From assembly GCF_900637635.1 (NCBI RefSeq), contig NZ_LR134383.1, positions 3,069,724-3,133,723 on the forward strand: a DNA stretch of 64,000 nt. Direction: 5' to 3'. Positions 16,081 through 24,313 of the stretch are shown here, piece after piece. A model generated the notes under the pieces. It was not told the origin of the DNA. It searched no databases and saw nothing but the letters and a program-made list of their open reading frames with translations. Position 1 is the first letter of the stretch. Each line of letters opens with the position of its first letter. This stretch comes from Legionella jordanis. GTDB taxonomy: Bacteria; Pseudomonadota; Gammaproteobacteria; Legionellales; Legionellaceae. Position numbers and translations under genes: made by a program.

Positions 16081-16722
16081 TTAGAAGTAATAACTGGTAC
16101 GAGTCATGATTTTCGACGCCCACTGCATCAGCTGCTTAATGAACGGAGGCAGCTCGGCAGCCCCTGCTTTAATGGCCATGTCCGCATGATGTGCTTCATC
16201 CTCATGCATATGCTCCAAAACAACTTTGGTTTTATTGTCTTTTGGCGGTAAGCGCTCCAAATGGCTTTGCAAATGCTTGGATACTTGCAATTCGGTCTCC
16301 GCAAGAAAACCAAGGCTCCAGCGATCCCCTGCAACACCGGCAGCAATACCAAGCATCAAAGAGCCCATATACCACAATGGATTGAGCACACTGGGCTGAC
16401 TGCCAAGCTCTTGCAACCTTTGCTCACACCACGCCAAATGATCAACCTCCTCCTCTGCCGCATTGGCCATTTGCTCCCTTACCTCAGGCAGTTTTGCCGT
16501 CAAAGCTTGGCCGCGGTATAAAGCTTGCGCACAAACTTCACCAGCATGGTTCACCCGCATCAGTCCGGCAACATGTGATTGTTCATCAACCCCAAGTTTA
16601 ACGTCAGCAACCGCATTTCCAGGGGTCAGCCGCTTACTAATGCGTGGATTTGGCGGTAATAGAGTGCGTAGAGCGCCATCGATTTCAGCCAAAACTTGTT
16701 CAAAGAGACTTGATTTGCGCAT
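16081..16722 (-). CDS. coq7: Demethoxyubiquinone hydroxylase
   Basis: 213 residues. Carboxylate-bridged diiron motifs are visible in order: RVNHAGEVCAQALYRGQ, AAEEEVDHLAWCEQRLQELG, ELQVSKHLQSHL and HMHEDEAHHADMAIKAG. It performs the penultimate hydroxylation of ubiquinone synthesis at the inner membrane. The ATG at 16722 is preferred to a TTG five codons earlier. First gene of an operon with the CorC-like gene. Other ubiquinone genes (ubiH, ubiI) occur at 37.7-40.1 kb. Confidence 0.93.
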   Translation of the reverse strand: MRKSSLFEQVLAEIDGALRTLLPPNPRISKRLTPGNAVADVKLGVDEQSHVAGLMRVNHAGEVCAQALYRGQALTAKLPEVREQMANAAEEEVDHLAWCEQRLQELGSQPSVLNPLWYMGSLMLGIAAGVAGDRWSLGFLAETELQVSKHLQSHLERLPPKDNKTKVVLEHMHEDEAHHADMAIKAGAAELPPFIKQLMQWASKIMTRTSYYF

Positions 16723-16840
16723 ACCATCTTCTATCAAGACAATTAGAAAGCAATGTTAGCTTGAATACTGCCCGGATAAAAGTATAAATCCTGCTTACAT
16801 GCTATCCTTTTTAGAAAGGGCTTGGTATTACGAGGGAGTT

Positions 16841-17029
16841 ATGACTATTTTATCCAAAGATGCCTTGCAAAAAATAAAAAGAGAGCGGCAAGAACGCAAT
16901 GAAGATCAACCCGTTGAAGACGTGGACGCTTTATTTCGGGATCTGGATACAAAAATTGAGGAAAAGAAGGAAAAGAAAGGGGATTATGACGCTCTTCTGG
17001 AAGATGATTTTGAATCGTTTGAGGAGTGA
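16841..17029 (+). CDS. Small charged helical protein
   Basis: 62 residues from the ATG at 16841, which has GAGGG five bases upstream; an earlier ATG at 16799 lacks a site. The sequence is almost all Lys, Glu, Asp and Arg: ALQKIKRERQERNEDQPVED, then a Lys/Glu block and an acidic tail DALLEDDFESFEE. It should be helical and soluble. No family recognised. Divergent from coq7. Confidence 0.6.
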   Translation: MTILSKDALQKIKRERQERNEDQPVEDVDALFRDLDTKIEEKKEKKGDYDALLEDDFESFEE

Positions 17030-17495
17030 ATGGCCATTTTAAGACCAAAGTTTTCCGAACTTGGGTTCCGTAAAATCCATGAAATAACCGCTCCATTTCT
17101 CTTGGGCACATAAAGACTCAAGCACATGGTGGTACTCTGATTTTTTATGGGAAAAGAAGAATAATTTGAGCGCCACGCTTTGCCGACTGACAAATGCCGC
17201 GCAAGGCTTTTCGCTGGTCGCCTACCCCATGCAGGCAATTGAAGGAAGTTACCACATCAAATTCATCACTAAATCCATTATCCATTGCATCCATCTGCAA
17301 AAACCCCAAATTGCTTTGATGGGCCAATTTATTGAAGGCAAATTGACCATCTGCGGAGATACATCCGTCCCAAGTACCTGACCATGGCTAACCCTCAGAG
17401 CCATTTCCCGCGTGATTTCGCCACCACCACAACCAATATCAAGTACCTTTGCCTGTTTATCCAAAACAATTTTGTTTAATACTGCATGGAAAAAT
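17030..17495 (-). pseudogene. Class I SAM methyltransferase remnant
   Basis: Minus-strand pieces in different frames give consecutive parts of one methyltransferase: LDKQAKVLDIGCGGGEITRE and GQVLGTDVSPQMV (17464 to about 17350), then AHQSNLGFLQMDAMDN and EFDVVTSFNCLHGVGDQRKA (about 17325-17150), then a C-terminal MERLFHGFYG piece in another frame (about 17100-17040). At least two frameshifts separate them and no intact frame covers the whole. It marks the left border of the AT-rich borosin segment. 17496-17676 is AT-rich and probably holds the promoter of the next gene. Confidence 0.75.
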
Positions 17496-17676
17496 TAAAT
17501 CGCAGCTTATTGTTTTAACTGTATATTTCGGGGGTTAGACTAGCTGTGGGCGGGAGTGGGCATATGTGTTATCATAAATGTTTCCATAGCAAGGTTGCAA
17601 TTGTACAATAAAAAATTCTTTTCAATTCAAGAGAATAAATTTACGACTTAAAAATCCTCACTATAAGCAATGTTAT

Positions 17677-19023
17677 ATGTATACGGAAATTGATTTAAGA
17701 AATGGCGTTGTTAGAGTTCTTTGGGAAGATATTCATAAACGCGTTGAAATTGCATGTCCTGAATTTGCTAAATTGGTTAACAAACTCTCTCCTGGCAAAG
17801 ATTACCCGTTGTATCTACTCTACTTACCTTATGGTATGTTAAAAGGTGATACACAAAGTTCTTATCTTCCAATGATGGATGGAGGTTTCTGTAAGCTAAC
17901 GGATGCAAATTTACCTAAGCAAATTGTTAATGATTTAGGATATGGTAAGTATACCTCCCCCCTGGGGATGATTTTAGAAAATGAGATTGAATACTTCATT
18001 GAAACTGATCATGAAATTTTCCCGTATGATATTGCTAGTCCGGGCTTTATTTTTAATAAATCTATTCTTCTTAATAGAAAATCTACACGCAACTACTCCC
18101 CCAATGGTATTTTAAAAGCTTCTTCAGGTTCAAAAACTGCATTTTTGATTCCAAGTATCAGTAACTACAGTAATATTGTTAAATTAAGCAATTCAATTAA
18201 GCAAAAAATCAATGCACCAAAAAAGCTGTCGGAGCATTCTAACGTTTTTAAAACTATCGTTAACAGTGAAGTAATTAAGTCAGATTGGCGCGTTTGTTTA
18301 CTTTATTTTTCTGAAAAATGGATAAATTCAATTTCGCAGGATCTCGCCTGGATTGAACTTAAATCTTTTATTATGGATCACGATAGAATTTCACACCAAT
18401 TTGAATCGAATAGCACGTTTTATGAACTATTCTTTTCTCAAACGCAAAAAAATAACAACTTGATTACATCTAATTCCTACATAACCAATACAGCTATTCA
18501 TTTAATGAAAATTTGTTTGGGTGAAGTGCCGGGGTACATACCTGCCACAGATCATCGATCATTGCCCTTAAGAGAATTACAAAATGCTTTTACTAAGTAC
18601 TACGAATTAGATAGCCATCCAACATTCATGATCCCATACAAATTTAAATATGAAATTGATAAAACTCCTGTTTATTATTCGCTCCAACATCCAACCATGC
18701 CAAGCTCTTTAATTAAAAGAAATGATAGAACCAGTGCAAATTCAGAACTCAAGTTTCTGGACTATATACTTCCTTCTTTTATTGATGCACTGCATTTTCC
18801 TAATAATATGCTAAGCGGAACAACTCTCGAGGAGATGGCAAGACTTGTAAAATTTGAGTATTTTCATAATGTACCATGTGGTAGCAATTTCATATTAAAT
18901 TCCGCTTTACTCCCAACCTTTGATGACAGATTCTTATACAGCTCTCTGGAAACACTAAGTCTAAGATTTTGTCACGAAGGCAAATTTTTAAGAGGATGTA
19001 TTAAGATGTGCTCAACTACATAA
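17677..19023 (+). CDS. Unrecognised 448-residue protein converging on the borosin methyltransferase
   Basis: No family could be named. The protein is soluble, with no signal peptide or membrane helix. Visible landmarks are YPLYLLYLPYGMLKGDTQSS, YLPMMDGGFCKLTDANLP, GYGKYTSPLGMILENEIEYF, GEVPGYIPATDHRSLPLREL and a C-terminal Cys-bearing stretch FCHEGKFLRGCIKMC. Its AT-rich codon use matches the borosin operon and differs from the core genes around. Its last 12 bases overlap the end of the methyltransferase gene on the other strand. It may be a tailoring, immunity or unrelated cargo protein of the same segment. The start lacks a good ribosome site. Confidence 0.6.
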   Translation: MYTEIDLRNGVVRVLWEDIHKRVEIACPEFAKLVNKLSPGKDYPLYLLYLPYGMLKGDTQSSYLPMMDGGFCKLTDANLPKQIVNDLGYGKYTSPLGMILENEIEYFIETDHEIFPYDIASPGFIFNKSILLNRKSTRNYSPNGILKASSGSKTAFLIPSISNYSNIVKLSNSIKQKINAPKKLSEHSNVFKTIVNSEVIKSDWRVCLLYFSEKWINSISQDLAWIELKSFIMDHDRISHQFESNSTFYELFFSQTQKNNNLITSNSYITNTAIHLMKICLGEVPGYIPATDHRSLPLRELQNAFTKYYELDSHPTFMIPYKFKYEIDKTPVYYSLQHPTMPSSLIKRNDRTSANSELKFLDYILPSFIDALHFPNNMLSGTTLEEMARLVKFEYFHNVPCGSNFILNSALLPTFDDRFLYSSLETLSLRFCHEGKFLRGCIKMCSTT

Positions 19024-19749
19024 GGGTGGAATATATAAAGTTGCTAAACGTGGGATCTCAATCTCTTCTAATGAATCAAGCTCAAGCTCAATGATCTCAG
19101 ATGAAACTCCAGCATATAATGCAGCTACGTAAAGGATTAATGGATGATTAGCTGAATATTTATTTAATAAAATTTTTTTTAAATAGCTTAGCCCAGTTTT
19201 TTGAGTAACTTTATTAATTTCACCCTTAATAATTTTAATTTCGTTTACTATGGCAATTTGCCATAGTATCAAATGCGCACTAGAGGAATATTCCACATTT
19301 TTATTTATAAAAAGAGTGGCATCATAACATTGCAACCCTGCTCCTGCGGGATCTATCCTCAGATCTGCAAGTAAACAATCCAAAGCAGATATTCCAGGCA
19401 GTACCGATAATTGCATTTCGCTGTTTGAGCATTGCTCAATTAATTTCATTGCAACTGAAGAGAATACAAGGGGATGACCATATATTAACAAAACTAAGTC
19501 ATTATATTTACCAGCGTAGGAGAGAACAACTTGTACAATTTTTTCATATGCATCTATTCTCTTTTCGCAAGAGTAATAAATTTCATCCAGTGAAAAGGAA
19601 ATTTTAGAATTATTTAAAACCCAGTGCTTCATTGCCGGTTCATTTAAAAGATAAAGCACACATGAGCTAGACTTGATAATCCCCTTTACCTCAGTAGTTA
19701 GGTGAGCCAGGAATTTTATTCCTGTCCCTGCTATTGTTAATCGTTTCAA
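19012..19749 (-). CDS. Borosin-type peptide backbone alpha-N-methyltransferase (TP-methylase fold)
   Basis: 245 residues, the size of a free-standing split-borosin methyltransferase. It follows the OphMA/SonM pattern along its whole length: LTIAGTGIK (SAM loop, 4-12), Y58-Y59 then R64-I-D-A-Y68, LLIYGHPLVF with Y90, VLPGISALDCLLADLRIDP (116-134), CYDATLFI, HLILWQ, NHPLILYVAA and the ending ATLYIPP. Tyr, Arg, Tyr and the YGHP Tyr are the residues known to matter for catalysis in OphMA. Known members methylate backbone amides of a precursor's core in repeated rounds. It lacks the fungal C-terminal clasp and core, which are supplied here by the 61-residue peptide encoded 15 bp upstream. The start codon is TTG with a weak ribosome site, so translation is probably coupled to the peptide. 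Ordinary cobalamin or siroheme TP-methylases do not share the RxxxY and YIPP signatures. Confidence 0.88.
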   Translation of the reverse strand: MKRLTIAGTGIKFLAHLTTEVKGIIKSSSCVLYLLNEPAMKHWVLNNSKISFSLDEIYYSCEKRIDAYEKIVQVVLSYAGKYNDLVLLIYGHPLVFSSVAMKLIEQCSNSEMQLSVLPGISALDCLLADLRIDPAGAGLQCYDATLFINKNVEYSSSAHLILWQIAIVNEIKIIKGEINKVTQKTGLSYLKKILLNKYSANHPLILYVAALYAGVSSEIIELELDSLEEIEIPRLATLYIPPLCS

Positions 19750-19764
19750 AGGAATCTCAATAGT

Positions 19765-19950
19765 CTAGAATGCTACATGAGTTTCACATGCAAAATATTC
19801 CATGGGAGTAGACATACCTAACTCTTGATTTAATATTTTTCGAATCTGTTCAGAATTTTTTAAACTATTTGAAATTAGATAACTTTGAATTACCTCATTA
19901 TTAACTTGATTATTCTCAGCTAACATTTCTAATATTGATATTAACTGCAT
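19765..19950 (-). CDS. Putative split-borosin precursor peptide
   Basis: 61 residues with a good ribosome site (GGAG, five bases before the ATG). Residues 2-43 are helical (ISILEMLAENNQVNNEV, QSYLISNSL, NSEQIRKILNQ) and align in spacing with the borosin-binding domain of SonA and the clasp of OphMA, where two helix pairs are joined by a short loop before a T/S-x-E-x-x-x-x-L-like helix. The C-terminal 17-18 residues (LGMSTPMEYFACETHVAF) are not helical in character and would be the core and possibly a short follower. It lies between the exporter (17 bp) and the methyltransferase (15 bp) in one operon. Known only by position and pattern; no methylated product has been shown. Confidence 0.75.
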   Translation of the reverse strand: MQLISILEMLAENNQVNNEVIQSYLISNSLKNSEQIRKILNQELGMSTPMEYFACETHVAF

Positions 19951-19967
19951 ACATTCTCCATATTCTC

Positions 19968-21188
19968 TTAAAAAGCGTTTTTTGGTGATAATGCTTGGGC
20001 TAACCTTTCGCCTCTATGAATAGAAATAGACAATAAGAAACAAATTAATCCAAGAATACCACATAACTTCCAAACTACCATATTTCCGTATTGCTCGGCT
20101 AAATAACCAGACATAACAGGTCCAACAAAACCACTGCCCATAAAAACACTCCTCCAAATGCCAAGTGCCAACCCATCACTATTTGAATTAAATTGAGAAA
20201 TAATTAACGATTTTGATAGTGGGGAAAACAAAATCTCTCCTATTGTCATTATGATTAAACCCATTGCGGAAGTTAAAAATACAGCAGAGAAACCAAAAAA
20301 GCAGTAGCCCACACCAACACCCAAGCCTCCTAATCCCATCATTAAAGTATTATTTATGTTTTTAACTTTTTCTATCACTATTGGTTGAATTAGGAATATA
20401 AGCCATGGATTTATTGATGCAATAATTACGGCCACTCCACTCCCACCGAATCTTTGTTGAATCGTTGGAGTATAGATAACTTTTATACTTGAAAAGATTA
20501 ATCCTATTAAAGCTACATTAGCTAATGTCATTAACAGAATTTTGTAATTGGCTAGAATGAACATTGGCTTCTTTTCGTGGTGTTTATTCACAATGAAAAG
20601 AGAATTAGATGCTAAAATCTTAAAAGTTAATCCTCCTATAGCAATCAGTGAGAGTCCCATTGCAATTAGAACTAACTTGATTTGATGAATAGAGAGAACC
20701 AATAAAACAGAAGTGCTAACAGAATAACTTATGTTAAATACTATTAATTCGACACTTATTAGCTTTAGCTTTGTATTTTTATCGTTAGCAGGTTTAAGAA
20801 AGTTCTTCAGATTACTTATCGTTAAAACATAAACTAATATTCCTACGAAAAGCATACATATTTTTATGTTTAACAAATCATCAACTGTCAGTAAGCTAAT
20901 GAATATTATTCCTAATAAAAGACTAGAAATGCATGAAAGATTAATTGATGAATATTTAGTTGTTAAAGCCCCTCCTATAAACGAACCTATAAAACAACCC
21001 GTATAATAAATAGAGACCGTTTCACCTATATCAAGAATAGAAAAATGTTTAACTTTGGTTAAATATAAGGCTATGCACATGCATGAAGCGGTAATTAAGG
21101 AGCTTACAACAATAATAGGCAGCAGCAATAATGAACATCGAGGAATCGCAAGATATTTTCTATACCAACTCAAAATTCCTTTTCTCAT
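19968..21188 (-). CDS. MFS transporter, probable peptide exporter of the borosin operon
   Basis: 406 residues with about twelve membrane helices and the major-facilitator layout: a first-half GCFIGSFIGGALTTKYSS (motif A-like region) and a second-half GLALGIWRSVFMGSGFVGPV followed by SGYLAEQYGN. First gene of the minus-strand operon; AGAGGGG stands four bases before the ATG. MFS proteins next to small RiPP precursors usually export the mature product or give self-protection; I infer that here. Substrate unproven. AT-rich like its neighbours. Confidence 0.85.
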   Translation of the reverse strand: MRKGILSWYRKYLAIPRCSLLLLPIIVVSSLITASCMCIALYLTKVKHFSILDIGETVSIYYTGCFIGSFIGGALTTKYSSINLSCISSLLLGIIFISLLTVDDLLNIKICMLFVGILVYVLTISNLKNFLKPANDKNTKLKLISVELIVFNISYSVSTSVLLVLSIHQIKLVLIAMGLSLIAIGGLTFKILASNSLFIVNKHHEKKPMFILANYKILLMTLANVALIGLIFSSIKVIYTPTIQQRFGGSGVAVIIASINPWLIFLIQPIVIEKVKNINNTLMMGLGGLGVGVGYCFFGFSAVFLTSAMGLIIMTIGEILFSPLSKSLIISQFNSNSDGLALGIWRSVFMGSGFVGPVMSGYLAEQYGNMVVWKLCGILGLICFLLSISIHRGERLAQALSPKNAF

Positions 21189-21617
21189 TTAACCCCTCTT
21201 TATACTGTCGTCCGAATCTGATGCTGTGTAGTCTTAAAAAATATTTAAGATCAAGAGATGCAGCTCGTCCTCTTCTCACCGGCATCCATTAGATGCCTCA
21301 GGTTAGAGGCTTAATGTATTCGAAAGTTATAGGGTAGTCCACAATAATCCATCTGGATTATGTCCAGAAGCCGAATTCTTGACGAGTTTGCATGTCTTCT
21401 TTACTTAAATCATTCTGCCTAATAAAAAATCCATAAATTTATATTTTTTTATTTTATTTTTTTAAAAGCTGTATTTATAGTTGTTTATGGAAATTAATAA
21501 TTCTGCTGAAATAAACCTCGTTGAATGCTGGCTATTATCTAAGACCGAATTCAACGTGAGCTAGATTCCTATAGGATTAATTTAGAAAGAATTATTTAAA
21601 GGAGAAATGGATTTATC
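21189..21617. promoter_or_regulatory. Divergent control region between borosin operon and LuxR gene
   Basis: 429 bp without a gene. Dyads: TCTTAAA/TTTAAGA (21232-21250), GGCATC/GATGCC (21281-21297), GCCTC/GAGGC (21295-21310), TAATCC/GGATTA (21345-21360) and CGTTGAAT/ATTCAACG (21519-21556). The 16-bp TAATCCATCTGGATTA is the best operator-like site. Just before the LuxR ATG, AAAGGAG leads into a four-codon frame ATG-GAT-TTA-TCA-TGA (21607-21621) whose stop overlaps the LuxR ATG at 21618. Confidence 0.55.
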
Positions 21618-22454
21618 ATGAACGACGTACCCTACATTCTTAGTCTCGCCTACAAAAAACAAATTGATGATGTTTGTAAACCCCTTGCAAGCATAGGCCT
21701 TAAGCATTTTGTAATGTATGTGATTTTTAACGATGGTACTCCTTTTATTTTGTCAAATGTTTATCCTGTGACCCAAGCTTATTATCGGGATGAACTCTAC
21801 AAAGAGGATTATAATTACACACCTCAAATGATTGAGCATGCGGGCGAGGGTTATCTGTTAACTAATAAAGGGGAGTGCATTTCGCCTAGATTGAGAGCGA
21901 TGCTTGCAGAAGAATATAAGATTTACCCTGTTTATAACCTTGTTAGGCGTTGTGCGGAATGTACTTTTGTTTTTAGTGCTATACGAGGCGTTCCTACTGA
22001 AGACAGCCAATCTTTTTATGACAAGACGGTACGTTCTTTTGAAAATTTTTGCACCTCATTTGTTGATGCATTCTTAGAATTAATTGAATTTTGTAATCCT
22101 AAATACAAATATTCCTTCATATTAACTAACAAACATTTTCGACATGCAATCATCAAACGTGGATATTCTGATCAAAGTTCAATTTCCATGCGTGAACGAG
22201 AATGCTTATGGCTCGCCGCTCAAGGAAATACAGGAAAACAAATCGCGCAAATGCTTAAAATCAGTCCTTATACAGTGGAAAAATACTTAAAGAACATTCG
22301 AGAAACTTTTAATTGCAGTACACTGGTCGAAGCAGTGGTTGAAGGTATTCATCGCGGGTTAATTGGAAAAATGAATCTCAATACATTATCGCCCACCTCT
22401 AATTCAACTCATCCGCATTTTGCAAGACCCATTGTACAAAAAACTGCTGCCTAA
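21618..22454 (+). CDS. LuxR-family transcriptional regulator
   Basis: 278 residues. The C-terminal helix-turn-helix (about 188-246) is typical: SMRERECLWLAAQGNTGKQI, then KISPYTVEKYLKNIRETFNC. The N-terminal 170 residues resemble an autoinducer-binding domain in size and layout but the usual ligand Trp/Tyr set is not clear, so the signal is unknown. No LuxI-type synthase is in the window. It is divergent from the borosin operon and probably controls it and itself. A four-codon leader frame overlaps its start. Confidence 0.85.
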   Translation: MNDVPYILSLAYKKQIDDVCKPLASIGLKHFVMYVIFNDGTPFILSNVYPVTQAYYRDELYKEDYNYTPQMIEHAGEGYLLTNKGECISPRLRAMLAEEYKIYPVYNLVRRCAECTFVFSAIRGVPTEDSQSFYDKTVRSFENFCTSFVDAFLELIEFCNPKYKYSFILTNKHFRHAIIKRGYSDQSSISMRERECLWLAAQGNTGKQIAQMLKISPYTVEKYLKNIRETFNCSTLVEAVVEGIHRGLIGKMNLNTLSPTSNSTHPHFARPIVQKTAA

Positions 22455-22461
22455 TTATTTT

Positions 22462-22492
22462 AGAGCATATAAACACCGGTGATATATGCTCT
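22462..22492 (+). terminator. Hairpin terminator after the LuxR gene
   Basis: AGAGCATAT (22462-22470) pairs perfectly with ATATGCTCT (22484-22492) eight bases after the LuxR stop. The following T run is weak. Confidence 0.5.
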
Positions 22493-23212
22493 TCTCTAAA
22501 TAATTCTGTCAGAAGAATCGATGCTGATTAAACAAAGCTTCCTGCATATGGAAAAACCTTTAACTAGGTCCCAACAAACTGTTATAGGCAGTCTATCCCC
22601 CAGCTAATTTCCCAAAGAGGTACCCCCTGCAGTTATTTAGAAGACGAAGTACACTCTCCATTTCAGTGCTGACCTGTACATTGGTTGAAGCAATTAAGCT
22701 CTAGGTCAGCAAAAAACGGCAGTGAGCTAAGGCCGAAACTAAGCCCGAGCAAATGGATCAAATCACAGCTGTCTGCAATTTAATGCAAGGTTTGGCTCGC
22801 AGGGATTTCAGCATTCAGAGTCATTTCTTGGAGATTAATACGGATGGTATCATTGTCTTGGCGGCGTGTTGCTCTCAGATACTTGTAATGCAAATAACAA
22901 CACAGACTTAACAATAACATTTTTGCTTTCATGACAGCCTCGTAGTGATTGCTGACACAACCGAGTTGTTATTGTTGTTATCGGGTAAGGGCGGCCCGTC
23001 GGAGAAGTCACGCGTAACGAAAAATGCATATCTTACAGAAAAGCCTTGAATAAATCAATTTGACTTCAAATAGAACAACTTAGCGAATAACTTCTTGAGG
23101 CAGAGATTGCAAGAGTTGCGATTCCTCCACTCCTGATAGCAATTGCAAATCTTTTGACTTCCCATCTACTCCCTGATTAAAATCCGCGCACTTAATTTGC
23201 TAAGGATTATTT
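22493..23212. other. Mostly gene-less stretch, possibly decayed
   Basis: About 720 bp with no recognisable family on either strand; stops are frequent. It contains one small possible gene (22780-22932, minus) described separately. Being at the right border of the AT-rich segment, it may be a scar of the insertion. Confidence 0.4.
22780..22932 (-). CDS. Possible 50-residue peptide
   Basis: ATG at 22932 with GAGG five bases upstream, stop at 22780. The peptide starts MKAKMLLLSLCCYLHYKYLR and continues with a polar half ending QEMTLNAEIPASQTLH. It has a short hydrophobic start but no clear signal peptide cleavage site. No family recognised; could be chance. Confidence 0.25.
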   Translation of the reverse strand: MKAKMLLLSLCCYLHYKYLRATRRQDNDTIRINLQEMTLNAEIPASQTLH

Positions 23213-23716
23213 ATGTTTGTGGTTGCCATTTGCGGTCCCTTAGAATCAAATGTAAAACAGTTTGCCCTTGAGTTACGGAAACGAATTTCGCTTCCCGTAA
23301 CCATGATTTATGAGCAAGATTCACCTGAGAGCCACGCGGAAATACTTGCTGATCTTGCACGTGCAGAAGGTTTGGTTTTACTGGTCGGCCATCGCTTGTT
23401 CCTTAACGACCGGCTTGAACACTTATCTGGCCATGAATTTAAAATCAAAATTTTCTTTGAAACGGATCCTGAGACTTGCCTTATCAATTTAATGAAAAGA
23501 AAAAAAGACGATGATGCGACGGCTACAATTAAGTTGTACGAAACCATCCTTAAACCCTTAAATGAGCAAATCAATGCCAGTAGAAAAATGGCTCACATCA
23601 TCATTCCAAAGAGTGATGATTACTCAGCTTCTTTTGATCTGCTGTGCTCAAGCCTAAACGATAAAAAATATCTGGGTTTGGAGTTTGGCGTATCCAAAGA
23701 ACCGAGGTTTTTTTAA
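23213..23716 (+). CDS. Uridine-kinase-like P-loop protein with degenerate Walker A
   Basis: 167 residues. The start FVVAICGPLESNVKQFALEL has the position and strand-loop-helix shape of a nucleoside-kinase Walker A, but the loop reads CGPLESNVKQ and lacks GK[ST]. GLVLLVGHRLFLNDRLEHLS and KIKIFFETDPETCLINLMKR match the following parts of uridine kinases (the lid Arg region RKKDDDATATIKLYETILKP). Probably no longer a kinase, or one with an unusual nucleotide site. The next gene starts eight bases after its stop, so they form a pair. Confidence 0.6.
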   Translation: MFVVAICGPLESNVKQFALELRKRISLPVTMIYEQDSPESHAEILADLARAEGLVLLVGHRLFLNDRLEHLSGHEFKIKIFFETDPETCLINLMKRKKDDDATATIKLYETILKPLNEQINASRKMAHIIIPKSDDYSASFDLLCSSLNDKKYLGLEFGVSKEPRFF

Positions 23717-23724
23717 GCCAAATC

Positions 23725-24234
23725 ATGACTGCAGCAACTGAAGAACCAGTAATCATTGAAACATTAATCTTAGTGGCAATTTGGGACAGTCCCAGTATTT
23801 TCCAGGGTTGCTTTCACCTTGCTACTGCTTCGCAGGAGAAGCAAAGCCTTGTGTTTTTCCGTTGCGAGTGCGCACTTGGGGAGGCAGCCATCCTCGATGA
23901 CGATTTTAGTGAAGAATACTACCAATTTACGCAGCTTTACCGGGACAAGCAACAGCTTGATTTAGCTTATTGGAGACAGGAAAAACCAGATAGTCTGTAT
24001 ATTTTAAAATATGCTTTGCACTTAAGCCTTAAACAAATGCTAAGACATAACAACTGGAATTTAAAGTATACCGATGAGATAGCCCTTTCTCGTATCGAGC
24101 AATCAATTAAAACCATCCTGCATGCAGAATCCTTCCTAAAGGCAGCGGAACACCTTGGCTTTGCAGTAGCAATCCCATTTATTGCGCATGAAAACGACAG
24201 CCAACAAGCTATTGATGCTCTATTGACTCTCTAG
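23725..24234 (+). CDS. Unrecognised partner of the kinase-like protein
   Basis: 169 residues, soluble, with a beta-rich first half (IETLILVAIWDSPSIFQG, LVFFRCECALGEAAILDDDF) and a helical second half (LYILKYALHLSLKQML, IKTILHAESFLKAAEHLG). No family recognised. The 8-bp gap to the preceding gene suggests joint expression. No ribosome site of note. Confidence 0.5.
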   Translation: MTAATEEPVIIETLILVAIWDSPSIFQGCFHLATASQEKQSLVFFRCECALGEAAILDDDFSEEYYQFTQLYRDKQQLDLAYWRQEKPDSLYILKYALHLSLKQMLRHNNWNLKYTDEIALSRIEQSIKTILHAESFLKAAEHLGFAVAIPFIAHENDSQQAIDALLTL

Positions 24235-24313
24235 TAAAAAATCCGTTTTAAACCGTTTCAAATTAAATTTTTATGTGCTAATTTCCGCAGCTTTATTCCC
24301 TTAAGTGATTGAT

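Noticed and set aside
19012..19749. Cobalamin or siroheme biosynthesis methylase
   Set aside because: R-x-x-x-Y and the YIPP ending fit the borosin group, and no cob or cys genes are near, while a precursor-like peptide is.
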